Below, piece after piece: positions 15,583 through 24,209 of a DNA stretch of 64,000 bases. The DNA is taken from contig JAFDWQ010000009.1 of NCBI GenBank assembly GCA_018268395.1, positions 310,001 through 374,000 on the forward strand, read 5' to 3'. Every line of letters begins with the position of its first letter. The stretch's first letter is position 1. The stretch is from Armatimonadota bacterium. Lineage in GTDB: Bacteria; Armatimonadota; Fimbriimonadia; Fimbriimonadales; Fimbriimonadaceae. Both the position numbers and the translations under genes were made by a program. Below the pieces are notes generated by a model. The model saw only the letters and a program-made list of their open reading frames with translations. It was not told the origin of the DNA and searched no databases.

Positions 15583-17066
15583 CGTCGTTCCTCGAGGGCG
15601 TCCAAGAATTCGTCGAGCGAGTCTACGGACTCCAACGACTCAGGATAGCACCCGTCCGGTGCCAACGCGGCGGTCCGGACGCCCGCTTCTGTTTCAAACG
15701 TCAACCGCCCCCAGGACGCTCCCTTGAGCGATGAAGAAAAGGACCGCACGGCCTTGCCTCTTGCCCGGGCCCGGGTGCTCTCATGGCACCTTTCGAGCCG
15801 GGACGCCTTGATCTCTTGGGACACGGCCGGCTCCACCATTCCCAGTCCCGCCATGACGGCGTACAGACCGTCCACCGGGTCGACGTCGTGATAGGCTAGG
15901 TCGGTCGACCGTGCCACGGGGTCGCTCCAATCGGAATCCGACTCCTCCAGATAGGCTCCGATAGCCCGACCTTTCGCCGCCCAGTCGACCGTACGGGCGA
16001 AGTCCTCTGGTGCAGAACGGACCAGGTCTGCCGTTCCGCAGCACTCTCTTCCTTCTTGGAGGGCCTCTTCGACACCCGGGAACGACGGGTCCAAGAACCT
16101 TTCGGCGGCCTCGACGTACGATGCGATGACGGATGCGGCCGTCGTCCAGTTGCCTCCTTCGAGGGCGATCCGTCCTTCTCCCGTCAGATCGCGGCTCACG
16201 GCCTGGAACGATCCCACCGGGTCGCTCAGCCGCCAAACCGGGGCCCGCTCCACGGACTCGAGCCAGAGAGCGAGCTTGACCAGGCCGACTTTTCGGCGGA
16301 CGGCCGTGCCGATACGGTTGGCGTCTCCGCAGATGACGTGAAGCCGCATCCAACGTTCCGGATCGGCGTGAGGTTCGTCCCGGGTGTTGAAAACGGGCCG
16401 TCGGTACAGCGTGTCGACGCTCCAGACTTCGGTGAAAAAATCGGCCCGTTGCGACATCTGATAATCGCAATGGACCCCTGATTCGGAACCGACCTTCCCG
16501 GCTCCGCACAAGAGTTGCCTCGCGATGAGGACGGGAAGGACGGCGCTGCTCGTTCGGGCGAACCCGAGGTACCGCGGCACCAAGTAGTTCTCGTGGGTGC
16601 CGTACGACGCGCCGTGCCCGTCCGTGTTGTTCTTGTACAACGTGACGGCCAGACCGTGGTCCCGGGAGAATCCGGCCGCTGCGTCAAGGACGGCGCTTTC
16701 ACCCGCCGCGTCCTGACGTTCCAGTTCCAGAAGGCTCCAGCACTCGGGGGTCGAGTACTCCGGGTGGCCGTGATCGTTGTACAGCCGCGCACCGTTCGGA
16801 AGGACCACGTCGGACCGCACGTCTTCGTCCATCGTCGGGCGACGGCCCACGTCGAACTTCGCGTCCTCAGGGTCGACGGCCAGAGCCTGCTGGACGAAGC
16901 CTCTCAGGTCGGCCCTTGGGGATTCGGAACGGTAGTCCCAAACGGAACGACGCCCGTACGGAGAACTCCGTACGAGCGCCATCGCATCGTCGACCTGATC
17001 GCCCGCTCCCCGGCCCTCGACCGCCAGACCGTACTCGGTCTCCAGTCCGACCAGGATCGGCCACAT
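15579..17066 (-). CDS. dop: Pup deamidase/depupylase
   Basis: This 495-aa enzyme of the carboxylate-amine ligase fold is more like Dop than PafA. Dop-type motifs are GLETEYGL (residues 7-14), VWDYRSESPRADLRGF (about 42-57, matching the Dop-loop region), and GARLYNDHGHPEYSTPEC with the likely catalytic Asp98. LYKNNTDGHGASYGTHENYL and FNTRDEPHAD follow. Dop converts the C-terminal Gln of Pup to Glu and removes Pup from substrates. This fits the Gln-terminated modifier gene that overlaps its 3' end. I chose the ATG at 17066 because the conserved N terminus starts there and it follows the upstream lipoprotein stop in TAGGATG, which suggests coupling. No separate pafA ligase is in the window. Confidence 0.92.
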   Translation of the reverse strand: MWPILVGLETEYGLAVEGRGAGDQVDDAMALVRSSPYGRRSVWDYRSESPRADLRGFVQQALAVDPEDAKFDVGRRPTMDEDVRSDVVLPNGARLYNDHGHPEYSTPECWSLLELERQDAAGESAVLDAAAGFSRDHGLAVTLYKNNTDGHGASYGTHENYLVPRYLGFARTSSAVLPVLIARQLLCGAGKVGSESGVHCDYQMSQRADFFTEVWSVDTLYRRPVFNTRDEPHADPERWMRLHVICGDANRIGTAVRRKVGLVKLALWLESVERAPVWRLSDPVGSFQAVSRDLTGEGRIALEGGNWTTAASVIASYVEAAERFLDPSFPGVEEALQEGRECCGTADLVRSAPEDFARTVDWAAKGRAIGAYLEESDSDWSDPVARSTDLAYHDVDPVDGLYAVMAGLGMVEPAVSQEIKASRLERCHESTRARARGKAVRSFSSSLKGASWGRLTFETEAGVRTAALAPDGCYPESLESVDSLDEFLDALEERR

Positions 17067-17067
17067 C

Positions 17068-18375
17068 CTATCGGAAGACGACGAATCCGCCGGTCCTCGG
17101 GAACGGGAACGTCGCGTTGCCGACGACGTTCGAGACCGAGAAGGTGCCCGACCGCACGACGCCGCTTGACTTCGTATAGAAGACCTCGCCCGTGGCCCGA
17201 GGCTGGGCACCGGCGTCCGGAAGCTGCTCAAGGGAGTAGAGCCTCAGGACGCCCTTCGTCCCGCCCGTAAAGTCGGCCACACCCTGCCAGCACGCGGTGA
17301 TCGTCCCGTTCGAGTTGCGGTTGAACATTACGAACTGGTGCGAGGTCGTCGAACGGGTCGACGGGATCGCGACGGCGCCGAACTCACTCAGGTTGGAGAG
17401 CACTTCGGTGTAGGCCCGGTAGAACCCCTGGATGGCGTTGATCTTTTCCGTACCGAACGGATCGCGGGGATCCGGCTCCATGACGGTGAAGATGCCCGGA
17501 GCCTTGTTCGCGCCAAGCGTCACGGGCTTGGTCATGATGCCCGAGTCGATGACGATCGGGCTGAGATTGTCGTAGGCGGCTTCCTCGCGGCCGCTGACCG
17601 TGAAGAAGTGGCCCGAAATCCCGATGAGGTCGCCTGAGAAGTGGACCATTTCGGCACGCTCGCCGTTCTGGAGCAACGGTCGCTGAGCCGCCGGCAGGCT
17701 GGACACGTCGAACGCGATCATGTCGCTCAGGAAGCCGGTCAAAGCCCCGGTGACCTGAGAGTAGTTCTCAGCTTTGAACTGGGCGGCGTCGAAAGCAATG
17801 CCGTTGGTCGCGTCCCACGTGAGCATGGCGTCGTTCAACAGCACCTGCACCGACGTCTGCCGTCCCGGGAAGAGCTGCATATTGAGCTTGAAGAAGTTGT
17901 TCGCCGAATCGCCCGCGACCAAGAACGGGGGCCCGGAGTAGACCGTCACGGGTTGACCGCCCTGCTCTTCGTCCATCTGGGCGATCTCGAGCGGGAACTG
18001 CGTGTAGGTCTTGCTCGCGGAACCGACCGACATCGGAACGTCGAAGACAAAGTGGTTCAGGGTGTAGCCGTCCAACTGGACACGGATCGCCGATCCCGAT
18101 CCTTGCAGGTCCTTGGGCCAGTAGTCCGTCGGCGAGTTGAAGATGCGGATGTTGTTCATGACCGCGATCTGCGAACCCGGAGCGCGCCGGCCCTGTCCGG
18201 ACAGGTACAGGATCTGGACTTGGGCGTTCGGCTTCAAGTTGACGGTCGGGATGGTCCGATCGGTACCGCCGCCGCCACCACCGTTGTTGCCGTTATTTAT
18301 GCCGTCCAGGCCGCTTCCGCCGCCACAACCGATGACCACGGCACCAGCCGTAAATGCGATCAACCACTTCTTCAA
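17068..18375 (-). CDS. Lipoprotein of unknown function heading the dop operon
   Basis: From a TTG at 18375 this is a 435-aa lipoprotein: MKKWLIAFTAGAVVIGCGGG, with the lipobox VIGC and then a Gly/Asn linker. GAGGT is about 7 bp upstream of the TTG. The mature part is predicted to be beta-rich, with no enzymatic motif that I recognise; PRTGGFVVFR is the C terminus. An ATG-led longer frame to 18423 would place a charged stretch before the signal. Its stop is 1 bp from the dop start (TAGGATG), so it is probably the first gene of the lipoprotein-dop-UBact-prcB operon. A link to cytoplasmic pupylation is not obvious, and it may simply share a promoter. Confidence 0.75.
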   Translation of the reverse strand: MKKWLIAFTAGAVVIGCGGGSGLDGINNGNNGGGGGGTDRTIPTVNLKPNAQVQILYLSGQGRRAPGSQIAVMNNIRIFNSPTDYWPKDLQGSGSAIRVQLDGYTLNHFVFDVPMSVGSASKTYTQFPLEIAQMDEEQGGQPVTVYSGPPFLVAGDSANNFFKLNMQLFPGRQTSVQVLLNDAMLTWDATNGIAFDAAQFKAENYSQVTGALTGFLSDMIAFDVSSLPAAQRPLLQNGERAEMVHFSGDLIGISGHFFTVSGREEAAYDNLSPIVIDSGIMTKPVTLGANKAPGIFTVMEPDPRDPFGTEKINAIQGFYRAYTEVLSNLSEFGAVAIPSTRSTTSHQFVMFNRNSNGTITACWQGVADFTGGTKGVLRLYSLEQLPDAGAQPRATGEVFYTKSSGVVRSGTFSVSNVVGNATFPFPRTGGFVVFR

Positions 18376-18500
18376 GGTAGCTACCTCGTCGCCGGGCCGT
18401 GAACGGCCAAGCTCGAACGCCACCAGGATAGCAGTCCGGGCGGGGGAAAATCAAGCTGGCCGGCCTCGTCCGGGCCACTTCCACAGAGGTAGACGGACTG

Positions 18501-19373
18501 TCAGGCGCACTTGGTTCGGGCCTTTGCCAGGACCACGTCCACACGTCCTGCAGCGAGGACGGCCGCTTCTGCGATCCCGCACATTCCGGTTTCGTCCGTT
18601 CCGATATCGGACGGTTGCAGCGGTGGACAGGCGTCGCAGATCCCCATCGTGTTACCGAGTTGGTGCGCTACTGACGCCGCGACCGCCACCCGTTTGATGT
18701 CCGCGGCCATCGTCGATATGTCTCCGTGATGGGCCGAAGCTCCGTTCGAGGCCGTAGACGGGAAGGCGTATTGAGCGAGGGCCGCACCGCCGACGGCTTG
18801 ATGGTCGAAACCGAGCGACTGGACTTCGGCTTCGTGGAGCGCGAGCCCCGCCCCGGCCAGGCCGGTCAAGACCGCTCCGTAACGCCCTTGGAGCGAGCCC
18901 GCCAACAACAGGACGCCCACGTTGTGCAGAAGTCCGGCCATTCTCGCTTCGGCCGGGTCGGCCCCTTCCTGCTGCGCCAAATGGGCGGTACCCGCCGAAG
19001 TCGCGACGGCGTGGCGGACGAACGCGTCCGGATCCAGGCCCGCCTTTGCGGACGTCAGGTCTGCCAACTGGCACGCTCTGACGAACTGGGCGGCGAAGAC
19101 GACGTCGTCGCACCCGTGACAGTCGAACGCCTGCGTCAGGTTCTGATAGACGACTCCCGGTTCGCCGACGAGGCCTCCGGAGAGGACGCCGCACACCTGA
19201 CCGATGAGGCGCGCGTCCTGCGAAAGGGCGCGTTCGGCCATGGGCCGGTTCCCGTAAAGATGGGCCAAGGCGCTCAAGTTCTGAAGGCACTGCCGCGCTC
19301 CTTCGCCGATGCCCCCCAGCACCGACGGAACCGAGACGCCCTCGACGCCTTTTCCAAGCCTCGAGGAGATCAT
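18501..19373 (-). CDS. HDOD-domain protein
   Basis: This ~290-aa protein has an HDOD domain, an HD-like fold without clear hydrolase residues that occurs in signalling and motility regulators. Visible parts are the N-terminal helices (ARQCLQNLSALAHLYGN), AGTAHLAQQEGADPAEARMA, and AGLLHNVGVLLLAG, which is the HDOD core with HNVG. A C-terminal region contains several Cys (GICDACPP, MCGIAEAAV). I prefer the ATG at 19373, with GGAAG 5 bp upstream, over 19385. It is divergent from the yceD-plsX-fabH operon. No receiver or GGDEF domain is attached, so its input is unknown. Confidence 0.8.
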   Translation of the reverse strand: MISSRLGKGVEGVSVPSVLGGIGEGARQCLQNLSALAHLYGNRPMAERALSQDARLIGQVCGVLSGGLVGEPGVVYQNLTQAFDCHGCDDVVFAAQFVRACQLADLTSAKAGLDPDAFVRHAVATSAGTAHLAQQEGADPAEARMAGLLHNVGVLLLAGSLQGRYGAVLTGLAGAGLALHEAEVQSLGFDHQAVGGAALAQYAFPSTASNGASAHHGDISTMAADIKRVAVAASVAHQLGNTMGICDACPPLQPSDIGTDETGMCGIAEAAVLAAGRVDVVLAKARTKCA

Positions 19374-19456
19374 ATGAACTTCCATTTCTCATCATCGGCC
19401 CCTGGGCGGCGGACACCAGGGCCGGGGCCGAAACAGCGGTAGAATTGCAGGCGGCC

Positions 19457-19984
19457 ATGAAACGCGAGGGCCTTCTCGACCTGAACGAGGCGGTCCAGCA
19501 TCCCGGCAAAAAGCTGACCTTCGCGATCGTGACGCGCCTTGATCAGGAAGCGGACATCGACCTCCTCGACCCGGTGAGCGGCGAGTTACAGGCCGTCAGC
19601 ACCGGAAACCTGTTGTTGCTGGACTCGAAGTTCTCCACCCGCGCGGTGTCGGAGTGCGCCCGGTGCGGCGCGCCGATCGACTGCGAGGTCTCGTTCGTCA
19701 TGTCGGACCAGTTCCAAGTGGAAGGGGTTCCCGCATCGTATTCAAGGGACGGGTACGCTCGTGTCGTCACGGACGAGCCCGAACCGATGTTCAACGAGAA
19801 CGCGCTGATCGTGGACAACTATGTCCGCCAAGGGCTCCTGATCAACCTTCCGGCACAACCGCTCTGTTCGGGGAGTTGGGACGTCCCTTGCCCAGAGGGT
19901 CGTCCCGACACTGTCCAGACCGAACCCACAGTCCACCCTGCCCTCAAAGGACTCGCCTCCCTGAAGACCGAGGACGACGAATGA
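19457..19984 (+). CDS. DUF177 (YceD-family) protein
   Basis: This 175-aa protein belongs to the DUF177/YceD family, which is linked to 23S rRNA accumulation and is usually encoded upstream of rpmF. Family features are a strand-rich N-terminal half, the CxxC-like motif CARCGAPIDCEV at about residues 61-72, and the C-terminal stretch VDNYVRQGLLINLPAQPLC followed by GLASLKTEDDE. It overlaps plsX by 4 bp (ATGA). rpmF (ribosomal protein L32), which normally lies between yceD and plsX, is absent here. I chose the ATG at 19457 with AGGCGG just upstream; an in-frame TTG at 19445 is an alternative. Confidence 0.88.
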   Translation: MKREGLLDLNEAVQHPGKKLTFAIVTRLDQEADIDLLDPVSGELQAVSTGNLLLLDSKFSTRAVSECARCGAPIDCEVSFVMSDQFQVEGVPASYSRDGYARVVTDEPEPMFNENALIVDNYVRQGLLINLPAQPLCSGSWDVPCPEGRPDTVQTEPTVHPALKGLASLKTEDDE

Positions 19985-20973
19985 AGATCGCCGTCGACGC
20001 CATGGGGGGAGACCACGCCCCGAAGGAGATCGTCCAAGGCGTCATCGAAGCTTCGCCGCTCGTCGGGCACGAACTCTTGCTCGTCGGTCGGCCGGACGCG
20101 GTGCGCGCCGTTTCTCCGGACGGCCTGCCCGAAAACGTGACGATCGTCTCGGCTTCGGAGGTCATCGAGATGGACGAGAAGCCGATCGAGGCGATCCGGA
20201 AGAAGAAGGATTCGTCGTTGGTCTTGGCGGCGAACCTCGTCAAATCGGGCGAGGCCCAAGCGCTCGTCTCGGCAGGCAACACAGGTGCGGCGACAGCCGC
20301 GTCGCTTCTGGCTTGGCGACAGATCGAAGGCGTCCACCGTCCAGCCATCGCCAGCGTCCTACCGAACGCGTTCGGACACTTTCTCTTGCTCGACGCCGGG
20401 GCGTCCCCCGACGTCGACCCCGTCCACTTGCTCGAGTTCGGCCAAATGGGGCGCGCCTATGCCGAGAAGGTCATGGGCAAACCGTCGCCCAAAGTCCACT
20501 TGCTCAACATCGGCGAAGAGCCCGGCAAAGGCAACGCGTTCGCCAAGGAGGCCTATGACCTGATGGCCAAGCACGACTGGTTCGTCGGCAACATCGAAGG
20601 TCAAGACATGTTCCACTCAAGGTGCGACGTGGTGGTCTGCGACGCCTTCGTCGGTAACATCGTTCTCAAGACGGCCGAAGGCGTGGCAGAATTCATCGTC
20701 GATGAAATCCGGTCGCAGGTCCCGACGGGCCTGCCGCGGCTCCTGTACTTGCCCATGAAGCGCGTCATGGCGCCTTTGAAAAAGAAGATGGACTATGCCG
20801 AATACGGCGGCTCCCCCTTGCTCGGATTGAACGGGATCTGTGTCATCGGGCACGGACGGAGCAACGCCAAAGCGATCAAGAACGCGATCCTGATCGCGGT
20901 GAAGGCGGCCGAGAACGACCTGGTCGGGACGATCCGAGGGTACATGTCCGAGGAAAAGGTGGCCTGCCCGTGA
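19981..20973 (+). CDS. plsX: Phosphate acyltransferase PlsX
   Basis: This 330-aa enzyme makes acyl-phosphate from acyl-ACP, the first step of bacterial phospholipid synthesis through PlsY. The N terminus MKIAVDAMGGDHAP is the family signature. ALVSAGNTGAATAASL and the C-terminal GGSPLLGLNGICVIGHGRS are also typical. The length is normal. It is a cytoplasmic protein associated with the membrane. It overlaps the upstream yceD gene by 4 bp and fabH by 4 bp (GTGA), so all three are translationally coupled. Confidence 0.97.
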   Translation: MKIAVDAMGGDHAPKEIVQGVIEASPLVGHELLLVGRPDAVRAVSPDGLPENVTIVSASEVIEMDEKPIEAIRKKKDSSLVLAANLVKSGEAQALVSAGNTGAATAASLLAWRQIEGVHRPAIASVLPNAFGHFLLLDAGASPDVDPVHLLEFGQMGRAYAEKVMGKPSPKVHLLNIGEEPGKGNAFAKEAYDLMAKHDWFVGNIEGQDMFHSRCDVVVCDAFVGNIVLKTAEGVAEFIVDEIRSQVPTGLPRLLYLPMKRVMAPLKKKMDYAEYGGSPLLGLNGICVIGHGRSNAKAIKNAILIAVKAAENDLVGTIRGYMSEEKVACP

Positions 20974-21953
20974 CGCGCGCCGTCGTCGACTCGATCGGTC
21001 ACGCGGTTCCGGACAGGGTTCTGACCAACGCCGACCTTGAAAAGATGGTCGAAACGTCGGACGAGTGGATCGTCCAGCGGACAGGCATCAAAGAACGCCG
21101 GGTCTGCGGGCCGGACGAGACCGCGGCCACGCTGGGAACGACGGCAGCCCTCGAGGCTCTGGAACGGGCCGGGACGCGCCCCGACGAGGTCGATCTGGTC
21201 GTCTGCGGGACGGTCACGGGCGACTATCATTTTCCGTCCACCTCATGCCTGATTCAAGACGCGATCGGCGCCTCGAGGGCAGGGGCTATGGACGTCGGCG
21301 CCGCGTGCGCAGGCTTCATTTATGCGCTCGACGTCGCGGCGTCGATGATCGAGTCGGGCCGATTGAAGACTGCGGTCGTCGTCGGGGTCGACGTCCTTAC
21401 GAAGTACGTCGATTGGACGGACCGCTCGACTTGTGTCCTCTTCGGCGACGGAGCCGGCGCCGTCGTCATGAAGGCCCACGAGGACTCCGACCGCGGGCTG
21501 CTGCAGACCGTCCTTCTTTCGGACGGGTCCGGAGCCAAACACATCGTGTGCGAACTTGGCGGCTCCCGCTACCCGGTCGGCGCACCGTGGTCAGAAGGCA
21601 AGCAGTGCAAGATCGACATGAACGGAGCCGAGGTCTACCGGTTCGCGGTCAACGCCATGGGCGACGCCTGTTGCCGGGCCCTCGACCTTGCGGGAATGGA
21701 AACGTCGGACATCGACCTGTTCGTCCCGCACCAGGCCAACCTTCGGATCATCCAGTCCGCACAGAAGCGGCTCGGACTTCCCGACGAGAAAGTCTTCGTG
21801 AACGTCCAGAAGTTCGGGAACACGAGCGGAGGTTCGATCCCTCTGGGCCTCTATGAAGCCGAGCAGGAAGGGCGTTTGAAGCGGGGAGACGTCGTGATGA
21901 CGGTCGGGTTCGGTGCCGGTCTGGTCTGGGGCGCCAACCTGATCAAGTGGTGA
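20970..21953 (+). CDS. fabH: Beta-ketoacyl-ACP synthase III
   Basis: This 327-aa enzyme condenses acetyl-CoA (or a branched acyl-CoA) with malonyl-ACP to start fatty-acid synthesis. The catalytic triad is visible: Cys113 in GAACAGFIYAL, His in VPHQANLRI, and Asn in GNTSGGSIPLGL. The N-terminal TSDEWIVQRTGIKERR is a family hallmark. The GTG start overlaps the plsX stop. The stop codon is part of a 12-bp palindrome (TGAGCCGGCTCA, 21951-21962) that also supplies the stop of the convergent small gene. The plsX-fabH order is common in bacteria. Confidence 0.97.
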   Translation: MTRAVVDSIGHAVPDRVLTNADLEKMVETSDEWIVQRTGIKERRVCGPDETAATLGTTAALEALERAGTRPDEVDLVVCGTVTGDYHFPSTSCLIQDAIGASRAGAMDVGAACAGFIYALDVAASMIESGRLKTAVVVGVDVLTKYVDWTDRSTCVLFGDGAGAVVMKAHEDSDRGLLQTVLLSDGSGAKHIVCELGGSRYPVGAPWSEGKQCKIDMNGAEVYRFAVNAMGDACCRALDLAGMETSDIDLFVPHQANLRIIQSAQKRLGLPDEKVFVNVQKFGNTSGGSIPLGLYEAEQEGRLKRGDVVMTVGFGAGLVWGANLIKW

Positions 21954-21959
21954 GCCGGC

Positions 21960-22169
21960 TCAAGCGGCGACGACAGGACGCTCTTCGAGGCTGACCGTCA
22001 ACTCCCGGGCCAGCAAGCCTCGGCAGAGATCGGTCACATGGACCTTGTCCAGGTCCTCCCGTTCCAACATCCTTCTCAAGTAGACGGCCAGTTCTTCCGC
22101 CTCCCCTCGCGTCAGTTCCAGACCGACGTCGACGAGGTTCCGGCCCGCTTCATAGTCCCAGATACGCAT
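21960..22169 (-). CDS. Small hypothetical protein
   Basis: This 69-aa protein begins MRIWDYEAGRNLVDVGLELT. It looks like a compact helical protein with acidic and basic patches (ELAVYLRRMLEREDLDKVHV) and no signal peptide. I do not recognise a family. It sits between fabH (convergent) and the dehydrogenase gene (same strand, 95 bp upstream) and could be a small regulator. The predicted amphipathic helices and a sensible start favour a real gene. Confidence 0.5.
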   Translation of the reverse strand: MRIWDYEAGRNLVDVGLELTRGEAEELAVYLRRMLEREDLDKVHVTDLCRGLLARELTVSLEERPVVAA

Positions 22170-22220
22170 GACGTTCTCCCTGGAACCCTTTCGGACACCA
22201 GCCCCAAAGGATTGTCGGTC

Positions 22221-22251
22221 GTCCCAGGCCCGCTCTCAACGGGCCCGGGAC
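22221..22251 (-). terminator. Hairpin downstream of the dehydrogenase gene
   Basis: GTCCC-A-GGCCCG (22221-22232) pairs with CGGGCC-C-GGGAC, with one A/C mismatch and a CTCTCAA loop. It lies just past the minus-strand dehydrogenase stop (22265). There is no U-tract, so it is a strong hairpin with possible but unproven terminator function. Confidence 0.5.
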
Positions 22252-22264
22252 GAATCTGGGCCGA

Positions 22265-23191
22265 TCAGGCTTGAACCTGGGCCCAAGTATCCTTCAGGCT
22301 CTGGGCGCTCTTGACCAGTCCTTCGCGTTCTGCGTCGCTGACGGCCGGCTCCCAGATTTGGACCGCGCCCTTGCGACCGACGACCGTCGGCATCGAGTAG
22401 GACACGTCGTTGACCCCGAGCGCGCCCGTCTGCAAGGCGGAAACGGTCAGGACGCGACCGTTGTCCAAGGCCATCGCGTTCACGACCTCAGCGATCGACA
22501 TCCCCACGGCCCGACCGGCGCCGCCCTTCTGGCGGATCACTTCGGCACCACTGGTCTTCGTCGCGGCGAAAACCTCTTCGCCGAACGACTGCGAGTAACC
22601 GGGGACGGTCGCGATGGCAGCCCCTCCGACCGTCGCGGAGGACCAGATCGGGACCATCGAGTCGCCGTGCTCGCCAAGGATCAAAGCCTTGACGTCCATC
22701 GCGTTCACTTTCATCCTGTCGGCAAGCAACGCCCGGAAGCGGGCGGTGTCGAGGACCGTGCCGAGACCGATGACTTGGTGCTTCGGAAGGATCCCTGCCT
22801 GGATAGCGAGGTAGGTCAAGATGTCGACCGGGTTGCTGACGACCAAGACCGTGGCCGAGTCCGGCAACTTGACTTTCTTGAGCTCTTCGACGATCCCCTT
22901 GAAGAGTCCCACGTTGCGGTTGATCAGGTCCAAGCGGCTCTCGTCCGGTTTGCGCCTCAGGCCCGCCGTGATGACGACGCAGTCGCTGCCGTCGACGACA
23001 CCGTAGTCCCCGCTCGTGAACGTCTGACCGCCGACCAGCGACGCGCCGTGCCGCAGGTCGAGGGCTTCGCCGGCCGCCATGTCGGCGTTCGCGTCGACGA
23101 GTGCGATTTCCCGGACGATTCCTGTGATCTGAAGGGCGAAAGCGGCGTCGGAACCGACCCTGCCGCCACCGCCGACAATGCTGACTTTCAT
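22265..23191 (-). CDS. mdh: LDH-like malate dehydrogenase
   Basis: This 308-aa NAD-dependent dehydrogenase of the lactate/malate family has the Rossmann motif GGGGRVGS at residues 7-14. The substrate-specificity loop reads AGLRRKPDESRLDL. Where lactate dehydrogenases have Gln (AGANQKPGETR), this protein has Arg, the residue that favours malate/oxaloacetate. The proton-relay His is in GEHGDSMVP and the conserved NPVD motif is present. Overall similarity is to the LDH-like tetrameric MDH group, so malate dehydrogenase in the TCA cycle is the better guess, with lactate dehydrogenase as the alternative. No other TCA gene is nearby. Confidence 0.85.
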   Translation of the reverse strand: MKVSIVGGGGRVGSDAAFALQITGIVREIALVDANADMAAGEALDLRHGASLVGGQTFTSGDYGVVDGSDCVVITAGLRRKPDESRLDLINRNVGLFKGIVEELKKVKLPDSATVLVVSNPVDILTYLAIQAGILPKHQVIGLGTVLDTARFRALLADRMKVNAMDVKALILGEHGDSMVPIWSSATVGGAAIATVPGYSQSFGEEVFAATKTSGAEVIRQKGGAGRAVGMSIAEVVNAMALDNGRVLTVSALQTGALGVNDVSYSMPTVVGRKGAVQIWEPAVSDAEREGLVKSAQSLKDTWAQVQA

Positions 23192-23240
23192 GGTGTACGG
23201 GATCGATTATGCCGACGCGGGCGGCTTCAAGTTGGGCCTG

Positions 23241-24104
23241 CTAGCGCAGGTCCCAAAGGTACTTTCCGGTCTCCATGATCTGGCCGCCCCAGTTCGGGCG
23301 CACGTCGCAGCCTTCGGCGATCTGCGTCAGCGTCCGAGTCTTCGCGCTTCCGTCGGCCATGATCGTGGTCAAGCGGCCACCGTGCCAGGGAAAGAGCCCG
23401 CCGTGCTGCAACCTGCGAGGCGGCTGCGGGTCGCCCCAGCCTCGGGACACGGCATAGACACGGTTGTTCTCGTAACCCGATAGGTTGAAGCTGTCCGACC
23501 GGTCGAAGGCGACGTAGCGGCAGGGTGGGACGATAAGATAGCTTCCACCACCGGACGGACGACCGTCGGCGGAAACCTGCCACACGCTGTCCCCGAAAAC
23601 CAAAGTCCGGGACAGGTCGCCGATTTCGGACGTCAACCGTGGCCGGGCGGTCCAAGTGCCGTTGCGTTCGCGGACGATCGGAGACAGATAGATGCTGTTA
23701 AAGCCCGTATTGGCGCGCGTCGAGACAGTGTAGTAGCGCTCGACGCTGTTCCCGACCATGATGTCCCCGTCGAAAACGGGATCGAGGCCGGGCCGGATCC
23801 CGGTGTCGGACGGGCATCGGACGACGTCGAGCCCACGCATGTACGGGTAGACGAGCTGCACCCAAGTCCGGTCTTTTTCGGGGTTCTCTTCGGTCCCGGC
23901 GTACTTGGAAACGAAGTACTTGTCCTCGTAATCGACTTGGTACAGGTTCGAAGCAAAGCTGGTCTGCTTGAAGTTGCTGACGCAGACCGTCGCCCGGGCT
24001 TCTTCCTTCGCTGCGGCGAACACGGGAAGCACAAGGGCGGACAGCACAACGACGATCGCCATTGCGACTAGCAGTTCCGTCAGCGTGTACCCGCCTCTTT
24101 TCAC
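23241..24104 (-). CDS. Prepilin-type cleavage/methylation domain protein
   Basis: This 287-aa pseudopilin-like protein has a type IV prepilin leader: MKRGGYTLTELLVAMAIVVV. Cleavage would be after Gly5, unusually followed by Tyr where most have Phe. TLTELLVAMAIVVVLSALVLPVF is the N-terminal helix. The C-terminal domain is beta-rich and resembles the large DUF1559-like families of Planctomycetes and Armatimonadota (CVSNFKQTSFASNLYQVDYE, WGGQIMETGKYLWDLR). Such proteins are exported by a type II/IV system and assembled into or near a pseudopilus. No secretion ATPase or peptidase gene is in the window. Confidence 0.85.
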   Translation of the reverse strand: MKRGGYTLTELLVAMAIVVVLSALVLPVFAAAKEEARATVCVSNFKQTSFASNLYQVDYEDKYFVSKYAGTEENPEKDRTWVQLVYPYMRGLDVVRCPSDTGIRPGLDPVFDGDIMVGNSVERYYTVSTRANTGFNSIYLSPIVRERNGTWTARPRLTSEIGDLSRTLVFGDSVWQVSADGRPSGGGSYLIVPPCRYVAFDRSDSFNLSGYENNRVYAVSRGWGDPQPPRRLQHGGLFPWHGGRLTTIMADGSAKTRTLTQIAEGCDVRPNWGGQIMETGKYLWDLR

Positions 24105-24171
24105 CTGGCAGTCACCCTCTTGTCTGCGATTATATCACCGACCTTGGTCCCAACTTCAACGATCTCCGCAC

Positions 24172-24189
24172 GTTTTGACGCCTCAAAAC
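24172..24189. promoter_or_regulatory. Short palindrome GTTTTGA-CGCC-TCAAAAC
   Basis: This is a perfect 7-bp inverted repeat with a 4-nt loop in the 105-bp gap between the hydrolase stop and the prepilin start (both minus strand). It could be an operator for the prepilin gene or the stem of a weak terminator for the hydrolase. There is no U-run. Confidence 0.3.
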
Positions 24190-24209
24190 CGTCAAGGGTG
24201 CCCGCCAGG

